Shown here in pieces: positions 54,241 through 63,470 of a stretch of DNA of 64,000 bases (the stretch's first letter is position 1; each line of letters opens with the position of its first letter). Under the pieces are notes generated by a model. The model worked only from the letters and a program-made list of their open reading frames with translations. It was not told the origin of the DNA and searched no databases. The stretch comes from an uncultured Lachnospiraceae bacterium (GTDB lineage Bacteria > Bacillota > Clostridia > Lachnospirales > Lachnospiraceae), in NCBI GenBank assembly GCA_947172645.1, contig CAMWBY010000009.1:1-64000 (forward strand), written 5' to 3'. A program made the translations under genes and the position numbers.

Positions 54241-57200
54241 ATGAGAGAAAAAGGGATGAATAACAAAATAATTTTGGAAATTATTTTGTTAGTTATGAGC
54301 TTGATGTTATTAAATATTTTTATGCAGGAATTTATAACAAAATTTTTTATTGGTTTTGGAGTAGTAATTGCTTTGGTAATAATGTTTGCTAAAGGTTTGG
54401 AGATTAACGGCATGTCTGATATTTTTGCTGTTATATTATTGGATGTAGCTCCGGTTGTTAGTCACTTTTTTTCGGATATTACATTTATACGTAAAGTAAC
54501 TGGTCTATATACGAGAGCTGCTCAATATTTTTGCCAGATGATAGGAAAAGATATTGTTGTAAATATTAGCGGAGAAATGGGATTTACAATAACAATTATC
54601 ATAATTTTTGTATGTTTTGAGGTATGGAATTGTACTAAAGACCGTACTGGTATGAAGATTTTACATGGAAGTAAAGATGAAGAACTGAAAGAAAAGAATT
54701 TTACAGAAAAGAGTGAAATGTTCTGTAAAACTCTCCATCAGTGGTTGTATGATTTGAATCGGGAGGCAAATTGGAATGAGAATCAATTCACTTCACTGGA
54801 AGCAGAAGTAGAAATGGACAATGGTGGAAAACGGAAGAAAAAATATGAAGATTTGTTAAAGTGCTTAAAAAGTAACCGTCGTCGTGGAACAGTTTATTTG
54901 GTGTTGGGATCACCTGGGTCTGGGAAAAGCGTATCCATGAGGAAATTATGCTTAGATTTACTAAAAGAGTCAAAAAAGACAAAAAAGATTCCAGTCTATA
55001 TTAATTTGAAAGAGTGGAATGAAGATTGGAATTTGGATCACTTGCCAGAGAAAAGGGATTTAGAAATATTTATACGAAAAACGTTTGAAGCGAAAGCTGA
55101 TTTTTCGACAGAAAGCTTTTTAGATGAATATTTTCAACGGATGCTTGAAGACGGACGATGGTACTTCATATTTGACTCGTTTGATGAAATGCCATGTCTT
55201 ATGGGAAAGAAAAATTGTCAGGAGTTGATTGATGAGATATCTGCCCTGCTCTATCAGTTTATGACAGGACCCAATCAGAGCGGAGGTGTTGTTGCATCGC
55301 GCTTGTATAAGGCACCTTCTTCGGCGGTGGGGGCATCTGTTACTTTGAAGATACAGGAATTTAGCGATATAAAGATTAAAACTATGCTTAAAAAATATCT
55401 TGTACATTATGAAGAAGTGACAAAGCTTTTATTTGATGGAAGAGAGGATTTAGTGGCTCTTTGCCGGAATCCGTTTTATTTGGCTTTGTTGACTAACTAT
55501 ATTTCAGATAGAGGCAATATATTACCGAAAAATCAGATGGAATTATATCATAGTTTTGTCGACGGAAGATTAAAAAAATGTAAAGGGAAACTTGAGAAGG
55601 AGAATTTGAGCGAAAACGAGGTTTATCGGGCAGCCAAACAATTGGCTTCGTTTATGCAGGAAAAGGATGAATGCGGATTGGAATGTCCAACTGGCTTTTT
55701 TTATCAGAGAGAGAATGAAGCGTATTGGCGAAAAGTGTTTTCTATACTCAAGTACGCAAAAATATGTCGATTGGGTGGTCAGGATGAAACAATTTCATTT
55801 GTTCATCGTAGATTTCAAGAATTCTTTTTGGTAGAAAATATTATCGAACAAAAACAGGAGATTGAATATGAGCATTATCGTGACATTCTTAGTGATGCAG
55901 GCATGAGGGATGCATTGGTGCTTTACTGTGAAGTGGCTGACGAAGAAAAAGCGATGGAAATAGCAGAGTTTTGTTGGAAAACAATACAAACAAATATAAA
56001 GTTTGCAGATAATATACATACAAAAGAGGGGCAGGAACTGGTTCGTGTTTTATATTTTATGAGAGAAGCATTCCGAAACAGGAAGCAAGTGTTATCCAAT
56101 TTTAATGAAGATTTTTATCAACTGGTAAAAAAGGTATTTGATAAAACGAATAAAGAGGAAAATAATGTTTGTGTTGATTATGTTATAATGTTGGCGCTTA
56201 TTAATTCCATGGTTTTATTTTCAAGCGCACAGTTGAAAAGCTTGGTGTTGATGGTGTTTGAAATGAAAAACCGTTGGCTGAATGATATTATTATGCAGAA
56301 CTGTCGGATAATTGATGTACTTGATTATCATATTGAAAATGAGTTTGTTCGTTATTTCGCCAAGATGAATATTACAGTGTTCATGAAAAGGTTTCTGGAT
56401 ATGCGGTTTTCTTTATCCATGTCGAAAAAGTTTAAGTATGTCAGAAAAATGCATGCTATGATAATGGTTCTAAATATGACATGCATATTAGTGACGTTCT
56501 CTATCATTTTTTTTCTGACTTTAAATATGTTTGATTACTATTTAAATGGCAAGGTATTTCAAATAAATATTGTACAGAATCTCATTCAGTATGTTAGCTT
56601 AAATGGAAAGAATCATATTGTGATGAATCAGCCTGTAACAATAGTTTTTGTGTTTATTATTTTTATGCTGTTTTCTATGTTATTTAGTTTGTTAATACTT
56701 CCTATGCAAAGATTTTTTCTCTTTCAGTGGGGCATTATTTTGATAGAATTAAGTTTAGGTTTCGCTTTACTTAATAATATGAAAGTGGGAGTTATAGGTA
56801 AAGTAGAATTGGCAATTTGTACAATAGTTATTCTATCAAGTATAACTTTTATATATGTTCATGATTTAAAATTTTATTTGGAGAATAGAAACTTCGCAAA
56901 ATATATGTTGCTAAATGCAATTAGAATATATAGAAAAACTATTTTGCCGAGAGCACTTTATTTTGGCTTTATAGTTATAATGGTAATTTCTCCTCGAAAG
57001 TTAACTATTATAGTATTGATAGTGCTTTTTGTATTTTTTGTCGGTTTGATTTGTTTGGTGGTGTATTATGGATTTCACTATCTAAAAGATTGTATGTGGA
57101 TTAGAAAGAATCCTGCAGTGGGCAGTTGTATGCAACGTAGGGAACTTGAAAACATTTTGGGTAATATTCGTTTTAGTCGGCTAAAATATAAGTATGTAGA

Positions 57201-57339
57201 TATGCTTTTATTGCAACATACTGAATTGATAGGCGAATGGACGGGCACTGTTCGACCTCAGTACCGCGATGATCGAGTTAACCATGTCTTGGCAAAACTG
57301 GATTGTATCAAATTGGATTCCTGCGACTATTTATTTTAG
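54241..57339 (+). CDS. Membrane-anchored NACHT-like (STAND) NTPase
   Basis: A 1032-residue protein. Residues ~9-52 and ~114-131 are membrane helices (IILEIILLVMSLMLLNIF, FFIGFGVVIALVIMFAK, FTITIIIIFVCFEVW). The NTPase core begins ~216: Walker A GSPGSGKS at 223-230 and Walker B FIFDSFDEMP near 309-318, with the D-x-x-D-E pattern of NACHT proteins. A helical segment follows, with HRRFQEFFLVENII near residue 522. From ~740 to ~945 there are about six more membrane helices, then a soluble tail. GGAG five bases before ATG 54241 supports the start. Codons are strongly AT-rich, unlike flanking genes. Bacterial NACHT proteins often act in phage defence; that role is inferred. Confidence 0.8.
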   Translation: MREKGMNNKIILEIILLVMSLMLLNIFMQEFITKFFIGFGVVIALVIMFAKGLEINGMSDIFAVILLDVAPVVSHFFSDITFIRKVTGLYTRAAQYFCQMIGKDIVVNISGEMGFTITIIIIFVCFEVWNCTKDRTGMKILHGSKDEELKEKNFTEKSEMFCKTLHQWLYDLNREANWNENQFTSLEAEVEMDNGGKRKKKYEDLLKCLKSNRRRGTVYLVLGSPGSGKSVSMRKLCLDLLKESKKTKKIPVYINLKEWNEDWNLDHLPEKRDLEIFIRKTFEAKADFSTESFLDEYFQRMLEDGRWYFIFDSFDEMPCLMGKKNCQELIDEISALLYQFMTGPNQSGGVVASRLYKAPSSAVGASVTLKIQEFSDIKIKTMLKKYLVHYEEVTKLLFDGREDLVALCRNPFYLALLTNYISDRGNILPKNQMELYHSFVDGRLKKCKGKLEKENLSENEVYRAAKQLASFMQEKDECGLECPTGFFYQRENEAYWRKVFSILKYAKICRLGGQDETISFVHRRFQEFFLVENIIEQKQEIEYEHYRDILSDAGMRDALVLYCEVADEEKAMEIAEFCWKTIQTNIKFADNIHTKEGQELVRVLYFMREAFRNRKQVLSNFNEDFYQLVKKVFDKTNKEENNVCVDYVIMLALINSMVLFSSAQLKSLVLMVFEMKNRWLNDIIMQNCRIIDVLDYHIENEFVRYFAKMNITVFMKRFLDMRFSLSMSKKFKYVRKMHAMIMVLNMTCILVTFSIIFFLTLNMFDYYLNGKVFQINIVQNLIQYVSLNGKNHIVMNQPVTIVFVFIIFMLFSMLFSLLILPMQRFFLFQWGIILIELSLGFALLNNMKVGVIGKVELAICTIVILSSITFIYVHDLKFYLENRNFAKYMLLNAIRIYRKTILPRALYFGFIVIMVISPRKLTIIVLIVLFVFFVGLICLVVYYGFHYLKDCMWIRKNPAVGSCMQRRELENILGNIRFSRLKYKYVDMLLLQHTELIGEWTGTVRPQYRDDRVNHVLAKLDCIKLDSCDYLF

Positions 57340-57650
57340 TACATAGAGGTGTTAAATGTGAGATTTTTTTAACGGACTTTTTGAAATATTTCTTTGCATA
57401 GGAAGATACATCAATAGAAACCATATTGAAAAAGGATTCACACATAGGGACATCCGGAGTTTGTAGCAGCCATGAATCTGGAACTTGCTCAATATTTGAA
57501 AAAGAATATAATCTAAATACGAAATCACTGGAAATATGAGAAAATATGATATTTCTGACGAAGAGGTGGAAGGACATCTGTAAAAGAAAGGTGTGCCGTA
57601 AGTGCCTGTTTTGTGGGGCTTGCGGCATATTTTATTATTTATTATGGTTT
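57340..57650. other. Gene-poor spacer after the NACHT gene
   Basis: About 310 AT-rich bases without a supported gene, terminator or recognisable fragment. A frame from 57546 (MIFLTKRWKDICKRKVC) runs into the Rpn-type remnant but its first part has no family resemblance. Confidence 0.5.
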
Positions 57651-57890
57651 ATCAAAAGTCGTTATTTTGGGAAAACGAATGAGTTATTTGACGATGCTTC
57701 CCATATCGTCTATGTGAATGGAAACTATAAGAGAGAGGACACAATTGGAAGATTGATGCATGACTTTGGCTGTAAGGAAGCGGAAGATATGTATTATCCG
57801 AAATTGGCTAAAGGGGTGCGGTATTTTAAGGAGGAAGGAGGGCGCTAGATATTTGGTGGACGTCCATTGGCGCGGATCGGAGTGGAACGG
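57651..57890 (+). pseudogene. Decayed Rpn/PD-(D/E)XK transposase-like gene, copy 2
   Basis: Reads NELFDDASHIVYVNGNYKRE, GRLMHDFGCKEAEDMYYPKL and GVRYFKEEGG, then a stop at 57846-57848. It is a direct repeat of 53552-53788, aligned nearly gap-free across ~240 bases and including a stretch after the stop (CGCGGAT.GGAGTGGAACGG). It lacks both ends of the gene and, unlike copy 1, has no C-terminal tail. The two copies frame the NACHT gene. Confidence 0.7.
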
Positions 57891-57897
57891 AGGCTTA

Positions 57898-57941
57898 TCG
57901 TCTGAATATATTCTGTTCAGCAGTTAATGAAATTGACAAAC
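57898..57941 (+). repeat. Short direct repeat, left copy
   Basis: Within 57901-57940, 35 of 40 positions match 63941-63980 on the same strand (cores GAATATATTCT, TTCAGCAGTT and TGAAATTG). It begins eight bases after the Rpn-type remnant and lies before the AAA+/Sel1 operon. Confidence 0.7.
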
Positions 57942-58086
57942 AGGGACAGAAAGAAAGTCAAACTAGCCGCATTTTTTGTGCAGGATGCCGAAAGAATCTA
58001 TAATATATAATTGTTATTTTTTTAACGAACTATTCTTACAAAACATATGTTTGGTATTTTGAAAAATAGGATATTAAAGTATAATT

Positions 58087-58311
58087 TTGTTAATCAGAGA
58101 AAGCGTCGATGCTGCCAAAAGAGCGAAGAACTGTGTGTTTTGCAATAACTGGATAGGGGACGCCCAGATGCAGTTTAAAAATGCTATTGTGGGATACGAG
58201 TATGAAGCAAGCGCAAAAGGAAAATGTACAAGAAGGAATGGAGCCGGCACAGGCGCAAGTTATTCATGTCCCAATTATGAGCCAAGTATGGATGCAAGGA
58301 AATTGCTTTGA
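58087..58311 (+). CDS. Small Cys-rich (zinc-ribbon-like) protein, probably 5'-truncated
   Basis: An open frame of 74 codons: KNCVFCNNWIGDAQMQFKN, then GYEYEASAKGKCTRRNG and SYSCPNYEPS. The spacing C-x-x-C, then C, then C suggests a small metal-binding fold. There is no ATG before the first Cys pair. A TTG at 58087 lacks a ribosome site and overlaps a possible -10 (TATAAT at 58080-58085). The start may have been lost at the repeat boundary. It ends 19 bases before the AAA+ ATPase start. Coding is supported by its protein-like composition only. Confidence 0.45.
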   Translation: MLIRESVDAAKRAKNCVFCNNWIGDAQMQFKNAIVGYEYEASAKGKCTRRNGAGTGASYSCPNYEPSMDARKLL

Positions 58312-58330
58312 AGATATGGAGGGGAAGACA

Positions 58331-59866
58331 ATGTTACATTTACCGACTGTAAAAGATAATCTGGGAGGATATATCGATGCCGGTTTTCCGATTCTTTATA
58401 TTTGTACCTATGAGGAAGAAAAGGCTGACAGGTATATATCTTCTGTAGCCGGAAGAAAAAAGGTTCTCGAGTGGAATGGGTCTGATGGACTTGTTAATTT
58501 CAAAACGAAAGCGCCGCTTTTACCGGACCAGTCACTTGAGGCAGTGTTGGATTTCCTGAAAATAGGTAAGGAATTAGACCGTACTCTGCTTGTCATCAAA
58601 GATGCAGACAGTCTGTTGGCGGCCAGGGACGATGCCGGACGGCCTGAATCTGATAAAGTAACAGCCTTATTGAAAGAGATTGCCCGGAGAATTCGTAAAG
58701 GAAATGGGGGTATTGATGCGACGGTAATCATTGTCTCATCAGTTTTACATATTCCGCAGCCTTTGGAAAAACTGGTCACTGTATTGGAACTGGAACTTCC
58801 GGATGAGACAGAAATCAAGGAGATGATAGACAGGTTTATACAGGACAATGGCATCTCTACTGTCCCTGAAAGATTTTTGGAAGAGATGGTAATAGCCTTT
58901 AAAGGGTTATCAGAATCAGAGATTGGCGACTTGCTCAATTTGGCTGTAGCCCAGGAGGGAGAACTGACCGGGAAAACCCTCAAACTCATTTTTGACCAGA
59001 AACAGCAGATGATTCTGAAAGCCGGGATTCTTGAAATGATTCCGTTAAAAGAGGGCATTGCAGATATCGGTGGCCTGGAAAACTTAAAAGAATGGCTGAA
59101 GAAAAAGGCGAAGGTATTCAAGGACATCAAAAAGGCGATGGATTTCGGTGTCGCTATGCCAAAGGGCGTCCTGATAGCGGGCGTTCCGGGATGCGGTAAA
59201 AGTTTAAGCGCGAAAGCGGCAGGAAAACTGTTTGATATGCCGCTGCTGCGGCTGGACATGGGACGCCTGATGGGAAAATATTTAGGTGAGTCAGAGGAAA
59301 ATATGAGAAAGGCCATACGCCTGGCAGAAGCTATTTCCCCCTGTGTGCTCTGGGTGGATGAACTGGAAAAAGCCTTTGCCGGGATAGGGAGCGGGGGCAG
59401 TGGCGGCGAAGTGACTACCCGCCTATTCGGTACATTTTTGACATGGATGCAGGAAAAGACGAGCGCTGCATTTGTCGTGGCTACTGCCAATGACATCACA
59501 AAACTACCGCCGGAATTGCTGCGCAAAGAGCGTTTTGACGAGATATTTTATGTCCCCCTGCCGAATAAGGAGGAACGCAGGAAGATTTTTGAGATTCACC
59601 TGGGAAAACGGCGAAAAGAGGATATATCAGGGATTGATATGGAAAGACTGGTCGCCGAAACGGAAGGATACAGCGGCGCGGATATCGAGGGCGTGGTCAG
59701 TGAAAGCATTGAGAGCGCATTTGTCAAAGGAAGCCAGAGGCTTTCGACGGAGGATATACTGGACTGCATACGTAACACACATTCGCTGTCTGAGATTATG
59801 AAGGAGCCATTGAAGGAAATGGCAAAGCTGTATGAAGACAGGAAATTCAAGAAAGCATCGAGGTGA
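58331..59866 (+). CDS. AAA+ ATPase of the Ycf46/SpoVK/Vps4-like type
   Basis: A 511-residue ATPase. The N-terminal ~230 residues resemble a degenerate AAA module without a P-loop: FPILYICTYEEEKADRYI, then LLVIKDADSLLAARDD and ATVIIVSSVLHIPQPLEKL. The C-terminal module is complete: IGGLENLKEWLKKKA, Walker A GVPGCGKS (284-291), pore-loop region MGKYLGESEENMRKA, Walker B CVLWVDELEKAFAG (Asp/Glu 343-344), a Gly/Ser-rich loop, sensor 1 FVVATANDI and arginine finger LLRKERFDEIF. GGAGGGG before the ATG at 58331 sets the start. It is six bases from the next gene and leads the island operon. Likely a protein unfoldase or remodeller of its partners. Confidence 0.88.
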   Translation: MLHLPTVKDNLGGYIDAGFPILYICTYEEEKADRYISSVAGRKKVLEWNGSDGLVNFKTKAPLLPDQSLEAVLDFLKIGKELDRTLLVIKDADSLLAARDDAGRPESDKVTALLKEIARRIRKGNGGIDATVIIVSSVLHIPQPLEKLVTVLELELPDETEIKEMIDRFIQDNGISTVPERFLEEMVIAFKGLSESEIGDLLNLAVAQEGELTGKTLKLIFDQKQQMILKAGILEMIPLKEGIADIGGLENLKEWLKKKAKVFKDIKKAMDFGVAMPKGVLIAGVPGCGKSLSAKAAGKLFDMPLLRLDMGRLMGKYLGESEENMRKAIRLAEAISPCVLWVDELEKAFAGIGSGGSGGEVTTRLFGTFLTWMQEKTSAAFVVATANDITKLPPELLRKERFDEIFYVPLPNKEERRKIFEIHLGKRRKEDISGIDMERLVAETEGYSGADIEGVVSESIESAFVKGSQRLSTEDILDCIRNTHSLSEIMKEPLKEMAKLYEDRKFKKASR

Positions 59867-59872
59867 TATATC

Positions 59873-60931
59873 ATGGGCGAACATGGGTCTATAGAAGAAA
59901 AAACATTGAAAGATATTTTGGGAAGCTTTATTGATTCTTACATGGAACGTGACGGCAGTGTGGGATTTTCAGACTGGCTTGGAAACCATTTGCAGAGAGA
60001 GTTACCGGCTCTTTCCAGAGAAGACAGCAGAAAGCTGGCGGATGAGATTATTGCGGCCATCCGGGTTTATGACAGGACGCTGGAAGCGGTGAGAGCGGCT
60101 GCTGACGGTGGAACATCGAAAGAAGAATGGCTGGCCGGACACCTGGCTGAGGCTTATGCAGATATGCCCATGAATGATGCAGGCGAGAAGATAAGGCAGA
60201 TTGAGGAAAACCTTACCAGTTCTAACCTGCAGCTTATGCAGGGAATCGGCGGTGCGCTGACAGAAGATGACGATGTCGTGGATGTCGATTCTGTAGAATG
60301 GAATGCGTACAGTGTTAAGGACAGGGCTTATGGTATCGGGCAGCAAGCCGTCTTATCCGGCCTGGCCGTTGCTGCAAATGTCATGAAGGAAAGAATGGAG
60401 AAGAATGACAGCGCCGATATAGGGGAGATTGTTGGGAAGACGTTACAGGATGGATTGATAAAAGACCCGGAGGAGGCTAAGGCGGTTGTTGCCGGAGCAG
60501 TCAAGGCGGCAGTTGAAAACGGGGCCGGAGATATAATCCCGGCGGACGCCTCCATAGATGTGATAGGCAATATAGCAGGAATGGCTGTCGAGAGCGCAGA
60601 AGCGTTATATGATGTGGCAGTAGGTGAGAGCACTGCAGTGGAGGCCATGGACAGGATTGGCATGGCAGCCGTTGCAGCAGGCGGCTGTTATGCCAGCGAC
60701 GCCCTGAAAGGCTGTCTAGTAAGGGTTCCCTTTATTGGCCCAGTGCTTGTAGACTTACTCGGAGGCTTGCTTGACCATATGAAAGGCCCTAAATTTACTG
60801 AGGATGTCTATACTGTGGTACGTAACACCGCTACGGCTACATGGGAAGGGATTAAGAAATCACGTGTTGTAAAATCTGTCGGTCGTATGGTGGATAAGGC
60901 GAGAAATACAATGAAAAAGATATTTTATTAG
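59873..60931 (+). CDS. Unrecognised Ala/Gly-rich helical protein (352 aa)
   Basis: A 352-residue protein, mostly helical. Residues 1-60 have a small domain (FIDSYMERDGSVGFSDWLGN). A central region is rich in Ala, Val and Gly (IGQQAVLSGLAVAANVMKER, AVVAGAVKAAVENGAGDIIP, VIGNIAGMAVESAEALYDVA). A hydrophobic, glycine-zipper-like stretch follows at ~255-300 (GMAAVAAGGCYASDALKG, VPFIGPVLVDLLGGLLDHM), then a basic C-terminal tail. No signal peptide. I do not recognise a characterised family. It could insert in membranes or form an oligomer handled by the ATPase. It lies six bases after the AAA+ gene and 41 bases before the Sel1 gene. Confidence 0.8.
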   Translation: MGEHGSIEEKTLKDILGSFIDSYMERDGSVGFSDWLGNHLQRELPALSREDSRKLADEIIAAIRVYDRTLEAVRAAADGGTSKEEWLAGHLAEAYADMPMNDAGEKIRQIEENLTSSNLQLMQGIGGALTEDDDVVDVDSVEWNAYSVKDRAYGIGQQAVLSGLAVAANVMKERMEKNDSADIGEIVGKTLQDGLIKDPEEAKAVVAGAVKAAVENGAGDIIPADASIDVIGNIAGMAVESAEALYDVAVGESTAVEAMDRIGMAAVAAGGCYASDALKGCLVRVPFIGPVLVDLLGGLLDHMKGPKFTEDVYTVVRNTATATWEGIKKSRVVKSVGRMVDKARNTMKKIFY

Positions 60932-60972
60932 GTAGGCTGTGGCTTATTTCATGATAGCGGGAGGATAGTCGG

Positions 60973-63087
60973 ATGGCGGTGAAATTTCCATTGAAGATGC
61001 CGGATGGGACGGCAGTAAGAACGATTGAAGAATTGAGGGAGCATTTTGACCTTACAGCGGTACTTGATTTTTACAGCAGCGGTAAGCTGACTGACTGGCT
61101 GGAAATCAGATATTATAATAAAGAGGCTGAAAAAGTGAAAGCTTTGGAGCCTTCTTCGGATGATTTCAGGAAAAATCTATGCAGCATACTGGGAGTAGAG
61201 TATCTGGAGAATGAAGATGACGGACCGGACTTAGATGAGATTACAAAGAAAAGGGAACGCCGTGAACTGCTGAAAAAATATACGACGGATGACAGGATAC
61301 TCACGTTAGTTGATAGGATTGCTTTCACACAGGAGGAAATAAAAGATTTATTGAAACATCCCGGCTTATTGGAAAAGGATGGCGAGGGAAATAGGGTAAT
61401 CTACCTGTTTGGTGAACGGTTCACCATACCGGGGAACATAGGAGACGTCACATACAGAGGAGTGAACAGACCGGCTGTCTCCTTCGATGGTGAGACCATG
61501 AGAGCGGATATCGATTTTCAAGGTTTGGAATTTGATATAGAGAAGTATGTAAATGATGATTTTAAGCAATTCTATAAGTTTTTTGACAACAATCCGAAAC
61601 TGGGGGTCAAGATGCTTTTGGATGTGGCGGAACAAGGGTCTTCATCCGTTCAATTTGTTTTAGGCCGTTGCTATGCCGAAGGTTTTGGTATAGAGCAAAA
61701 CGATGAAGAAGCCGTAAAGTGGTATCGAAAAGCAGCGGAACAAGGTGATGCGAGGGCACAGAATAATTTGGGTGGCTGCTATGCGAGGGGGCAGGGGGTT
61801 AAGCAAGATTATGGAGAAGCTTTCAGGCTGTACCGAAAAGCAGCGGAGCAGGGACGCATGATTGCCCAAACAAATGTGGGGGATTGTTACAGGAGAGGCC
61901 AAGGAGTCGAACAAAATCTCGAGGAGGCAGTCAAGTGGTATCGAAAGGCAACGGCGCAAGGCTTTGCGGGGGCGCAGAAGAAGCTCGGTGATTGTTATTA
62001 TTATGGGGAAGGAGTCGGAGAAGATAAACGGGAGGCAGTAAGGTGGTATCAAAAAGCGGCGGAGCAAGGCAATGCAGTTGCGCAGAGTAATCTGGGCGAT
62101 TGTTATGATAATGGGATTGGAGTCAGAAAGGACAAACAGGAAGCAATAAGGTGGTATCGAAAAGCGGCGGAGCAAGGAGATGCGTGGTCGCAGAATAACC
62201 TTGGCTGTTACTATTATAATGGGGATGGAGTTGGAAAGAATAAACAGGAAGCAATAAGGTGGTATCGAAAAGCGGCCGAACAAGGAGATGCGCGGGCGCA
62301 GAGTAACCTTGGCAGTTGCTATTATGACGGGGATGGAGTCGAACAAGATTATGAAGAAGCATTCAAGTGGTTTCAAAAAGCAGCGGAACAGGGGGATATG
62401 ACCGCTCAACGTAAGATGGGGGATTGTTACAGAGACGGCAGAGGAGTCAAACAAAATATGCAGGAGACTGTCAAGTGGTATCGAAAAGCTGCGGAACAAG
62501 GCGATGTGTGGTCGCAGAATACTCTGGGCGAGTGGTATGATTATGGGGATGTAGTCGCAGAAAATAAGCAGGAGGCAGTCAAGTGGTATCGAATGGCAGC
62601 GGAACAAGGTGATGCGCGGTCACAGAATGGTTTGGGAGTTTGTTATATGAATGGGGAGGGGGTAATGCAAGATTATGCAGAGGCATACAGGTGGTTTAGA
62701 AAAGCAGCGCAGCAGGGGAATGGGACTGCCCAACGAAATATGGGGGATTGTTACAGAGACGGCAAAGGAATTACACAAAATATTGAGGAAGCCGTAAAGT
62801 GGTATCAAAAAGCTGCGGAGCAAGGTAATGCGTGGGCACAGTATAATCTTGGCGTTTGTTATTATAAGGGAAAGGGAGTTGAAAAGAACAAACAGGAAGC
62901 GGTAAAATGGTATCAAAAAGCTGCGGAACAGGGTAATGCGCAGGCGCAGAGGAAACTTGGCGATTGCTATATGAATGGGGATGGAATTGAAGCAGATTAT
63001 ATAGAAGCATTCTCTTGGTATGATAGTGCCGCGGAACAAGGTGATGTGAAGGCGCAGAAGAAGTTGGGTGTACTTTGGGGAAGATGA
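60973..63087 (+). CDS. Sel1-repeat protein with a distinct N-terminal domain
   Basis: A 704-residue cytoplasmic scaffold. Residues 1-110 are a charged domain (PDGTAVRTIEELREHFD, LTDWLEIRYYNKEAEKVKAL, FRKNLCSILGVEYL). Residues ~110-215 contain a helix-rich part and a predicted beta part (RVIYLFGERFTIPGNIGDVT). From ~218 there are 13 full and one partial 36-residue Sel1 repeats, pattern A-E-Q-G-D-A-x-A-Q-x-N-L-G-x-C-Y-x-x-G-x-G-V. Sel1 solenoids bind proteins. GGAGG eight bases before ATG 60973 sets the start. No signal peptide. It closes the core of the AAA+ operon, suggesting it is a target-recognition or adaptor subunit; that is inference. Confidence 0.9.
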   Translation: MAVKFPLKMPDGTAVRTIEELREHFDLTAVLDFYSSGKLTDWLEIRYYNKEAEKVKALEPSSDDFRKNLCSILGVEYLENEDDGPDLDEITKKRERRELLKKYTTDDRILTLVDRIAFTQEEIKDLLKHPGLLEKDGEGNRVIYLFGERFTIPGNIGDVTYRGVNRPAVSFDGETMRADIDFQGLEFDIEKYVNDDFKQFYKFFDNNPKLGVKMLLDVAEQGSSSVQFVLGRCYAEGFGIEQNDEEAVKWYRKAAEQGDARAQNNLGGCYARGQGVKQDYGEAFRLYRKAAEQGRMIAQTNVGDCYRRGQGVEQNLEEAVKWYRKATAQGFAGAQKKLGDCYYYGEGVGEDKREAVRWYQKAAEQGNAVAQSNLGDCYDNGIGVRKDKQEAIRWYRKAAEQGDAWSQNNLGCYYYNGDGVGKNKQEAIRWYRKAAEQGDARAQSNLGSCYYDGDGVEQDYEEAFKWFQKAAEQGDMTAQRKMGDCYRDGRGVKQNMQETVKWYRKAAEQGDVWSQNTLGEWYDYGDVVAENKQEAVKWYRMAAEQGDARSQNGLGVCYMNGEGVMQDYAEAYRWFRKAAQQGNGTAQRNMGDCYRDGKGITQNIEEAVKWYQKAAEQGNAWAQYNLGVCYYKGKGVEKNKQEAVKWYQKAAEQGNAQAQRKLGDCYMNGDGIEADYIEAFSWYDSAAEQGDVKAQKKLGVLWGR
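61630..63085 (+). repeat. Tandem 108-bp coding repeats (Sel1 array)
   Basis: About 13.5 units of 108 bases encode the Sel1 repeats. Neighbouring units share long runs (for example AAGTGGTATCGAAAAGC and GCGGAGCAAGG), and pairs such as those at ~62120 and ~62230 are close to identical. This suggests recent duplication or gene conversion inside the gene. Confidence 0.85.
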
Positions 63088-63143
63088 TGAAGGAACTCGG
63101 ACGAAGATAAACTCATTTTAAGCAGGCAGGAGAAGAGCATACA

Positions 63144-63470
63144 ATGATAAAAAAGAAACCCAAGAAACTGAAAAAAATACCCGCTGATTTGGTGTCATAC
63201 ATCCAGATTGAGACAGAAGCAATCAAAGATTTCAACGATAAACAGATGATATCCAGTTACTGCCTTAGTAAGCTGGAAATGGTCAACTGGTATCTTGATT
63301 TACTGGAGGTTGGTTCCGAAAAGTACATTGTTCCCCAGGGCAGGGCATATCTGGAAACAGTCAGGGACCAGCTTATGGAGTGCCATAGACAGATTATGAG
63401 CGTAAAGATTAAGAATCCCAATGACCGCCCTATTCTTGATATTAAATATCCGAAAGGATATGAAGGGTAG
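63144..63470 (+). CDS. Small uncharacterised protein (108 aa)
   Basis: A 108-residue basic protein: MIKKKPKKLKKIPADLV, then a helical part (IQIETEAIKDFNDKQMISSY, KLEMVNWYLDLLEVG, YLETVRDQLMECHRQIMSV) and a Pro-rich end. GGAGAAG lies upstream of ATG 63144 with a long spacer. It follows the Sel1 gene by 56 bases on the same strand. No family recognised. Predicted helical bundle; no membrane segment. Confidence 0.65.
   Translation: MIKKKPKKLKKIPADLVSYIQIETEAIKDFNDKQMISSYCLSKLEMVNWYLDLLEVGSEKYIVPQGRAYLETVRDQLMECHRQIMSVKIKNPNDRPILDIKYPKGYEG

Noticed and set aside
57308-57628. Minus-strand 106-codon frame after the NACHT gene
   Set aside because: It overlaps the NACHT 3' end, has no ribosome site and no recognisable family features.
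58408-59526. 372-codon open frame on the minus strand opposite the AAA+ gene
   Set aside because: It is the antisense shadow of a well-supported gene, has Ser/Pro-rich composition and no ribosome site.
61660-62607. 315-codon repetitive frame on the minus strand inside the Sel1 gene
   Set aside because: Its repeats only mirror the 108-bp coding units of the plus-strand Sel1 array.
61630-63085. Regular repeats considered as a CRISPR array
   Set aside because: The 108-bp units are continuous coding sequence without unique spacers. The 73- and 80-bp arrays are also spacerless.
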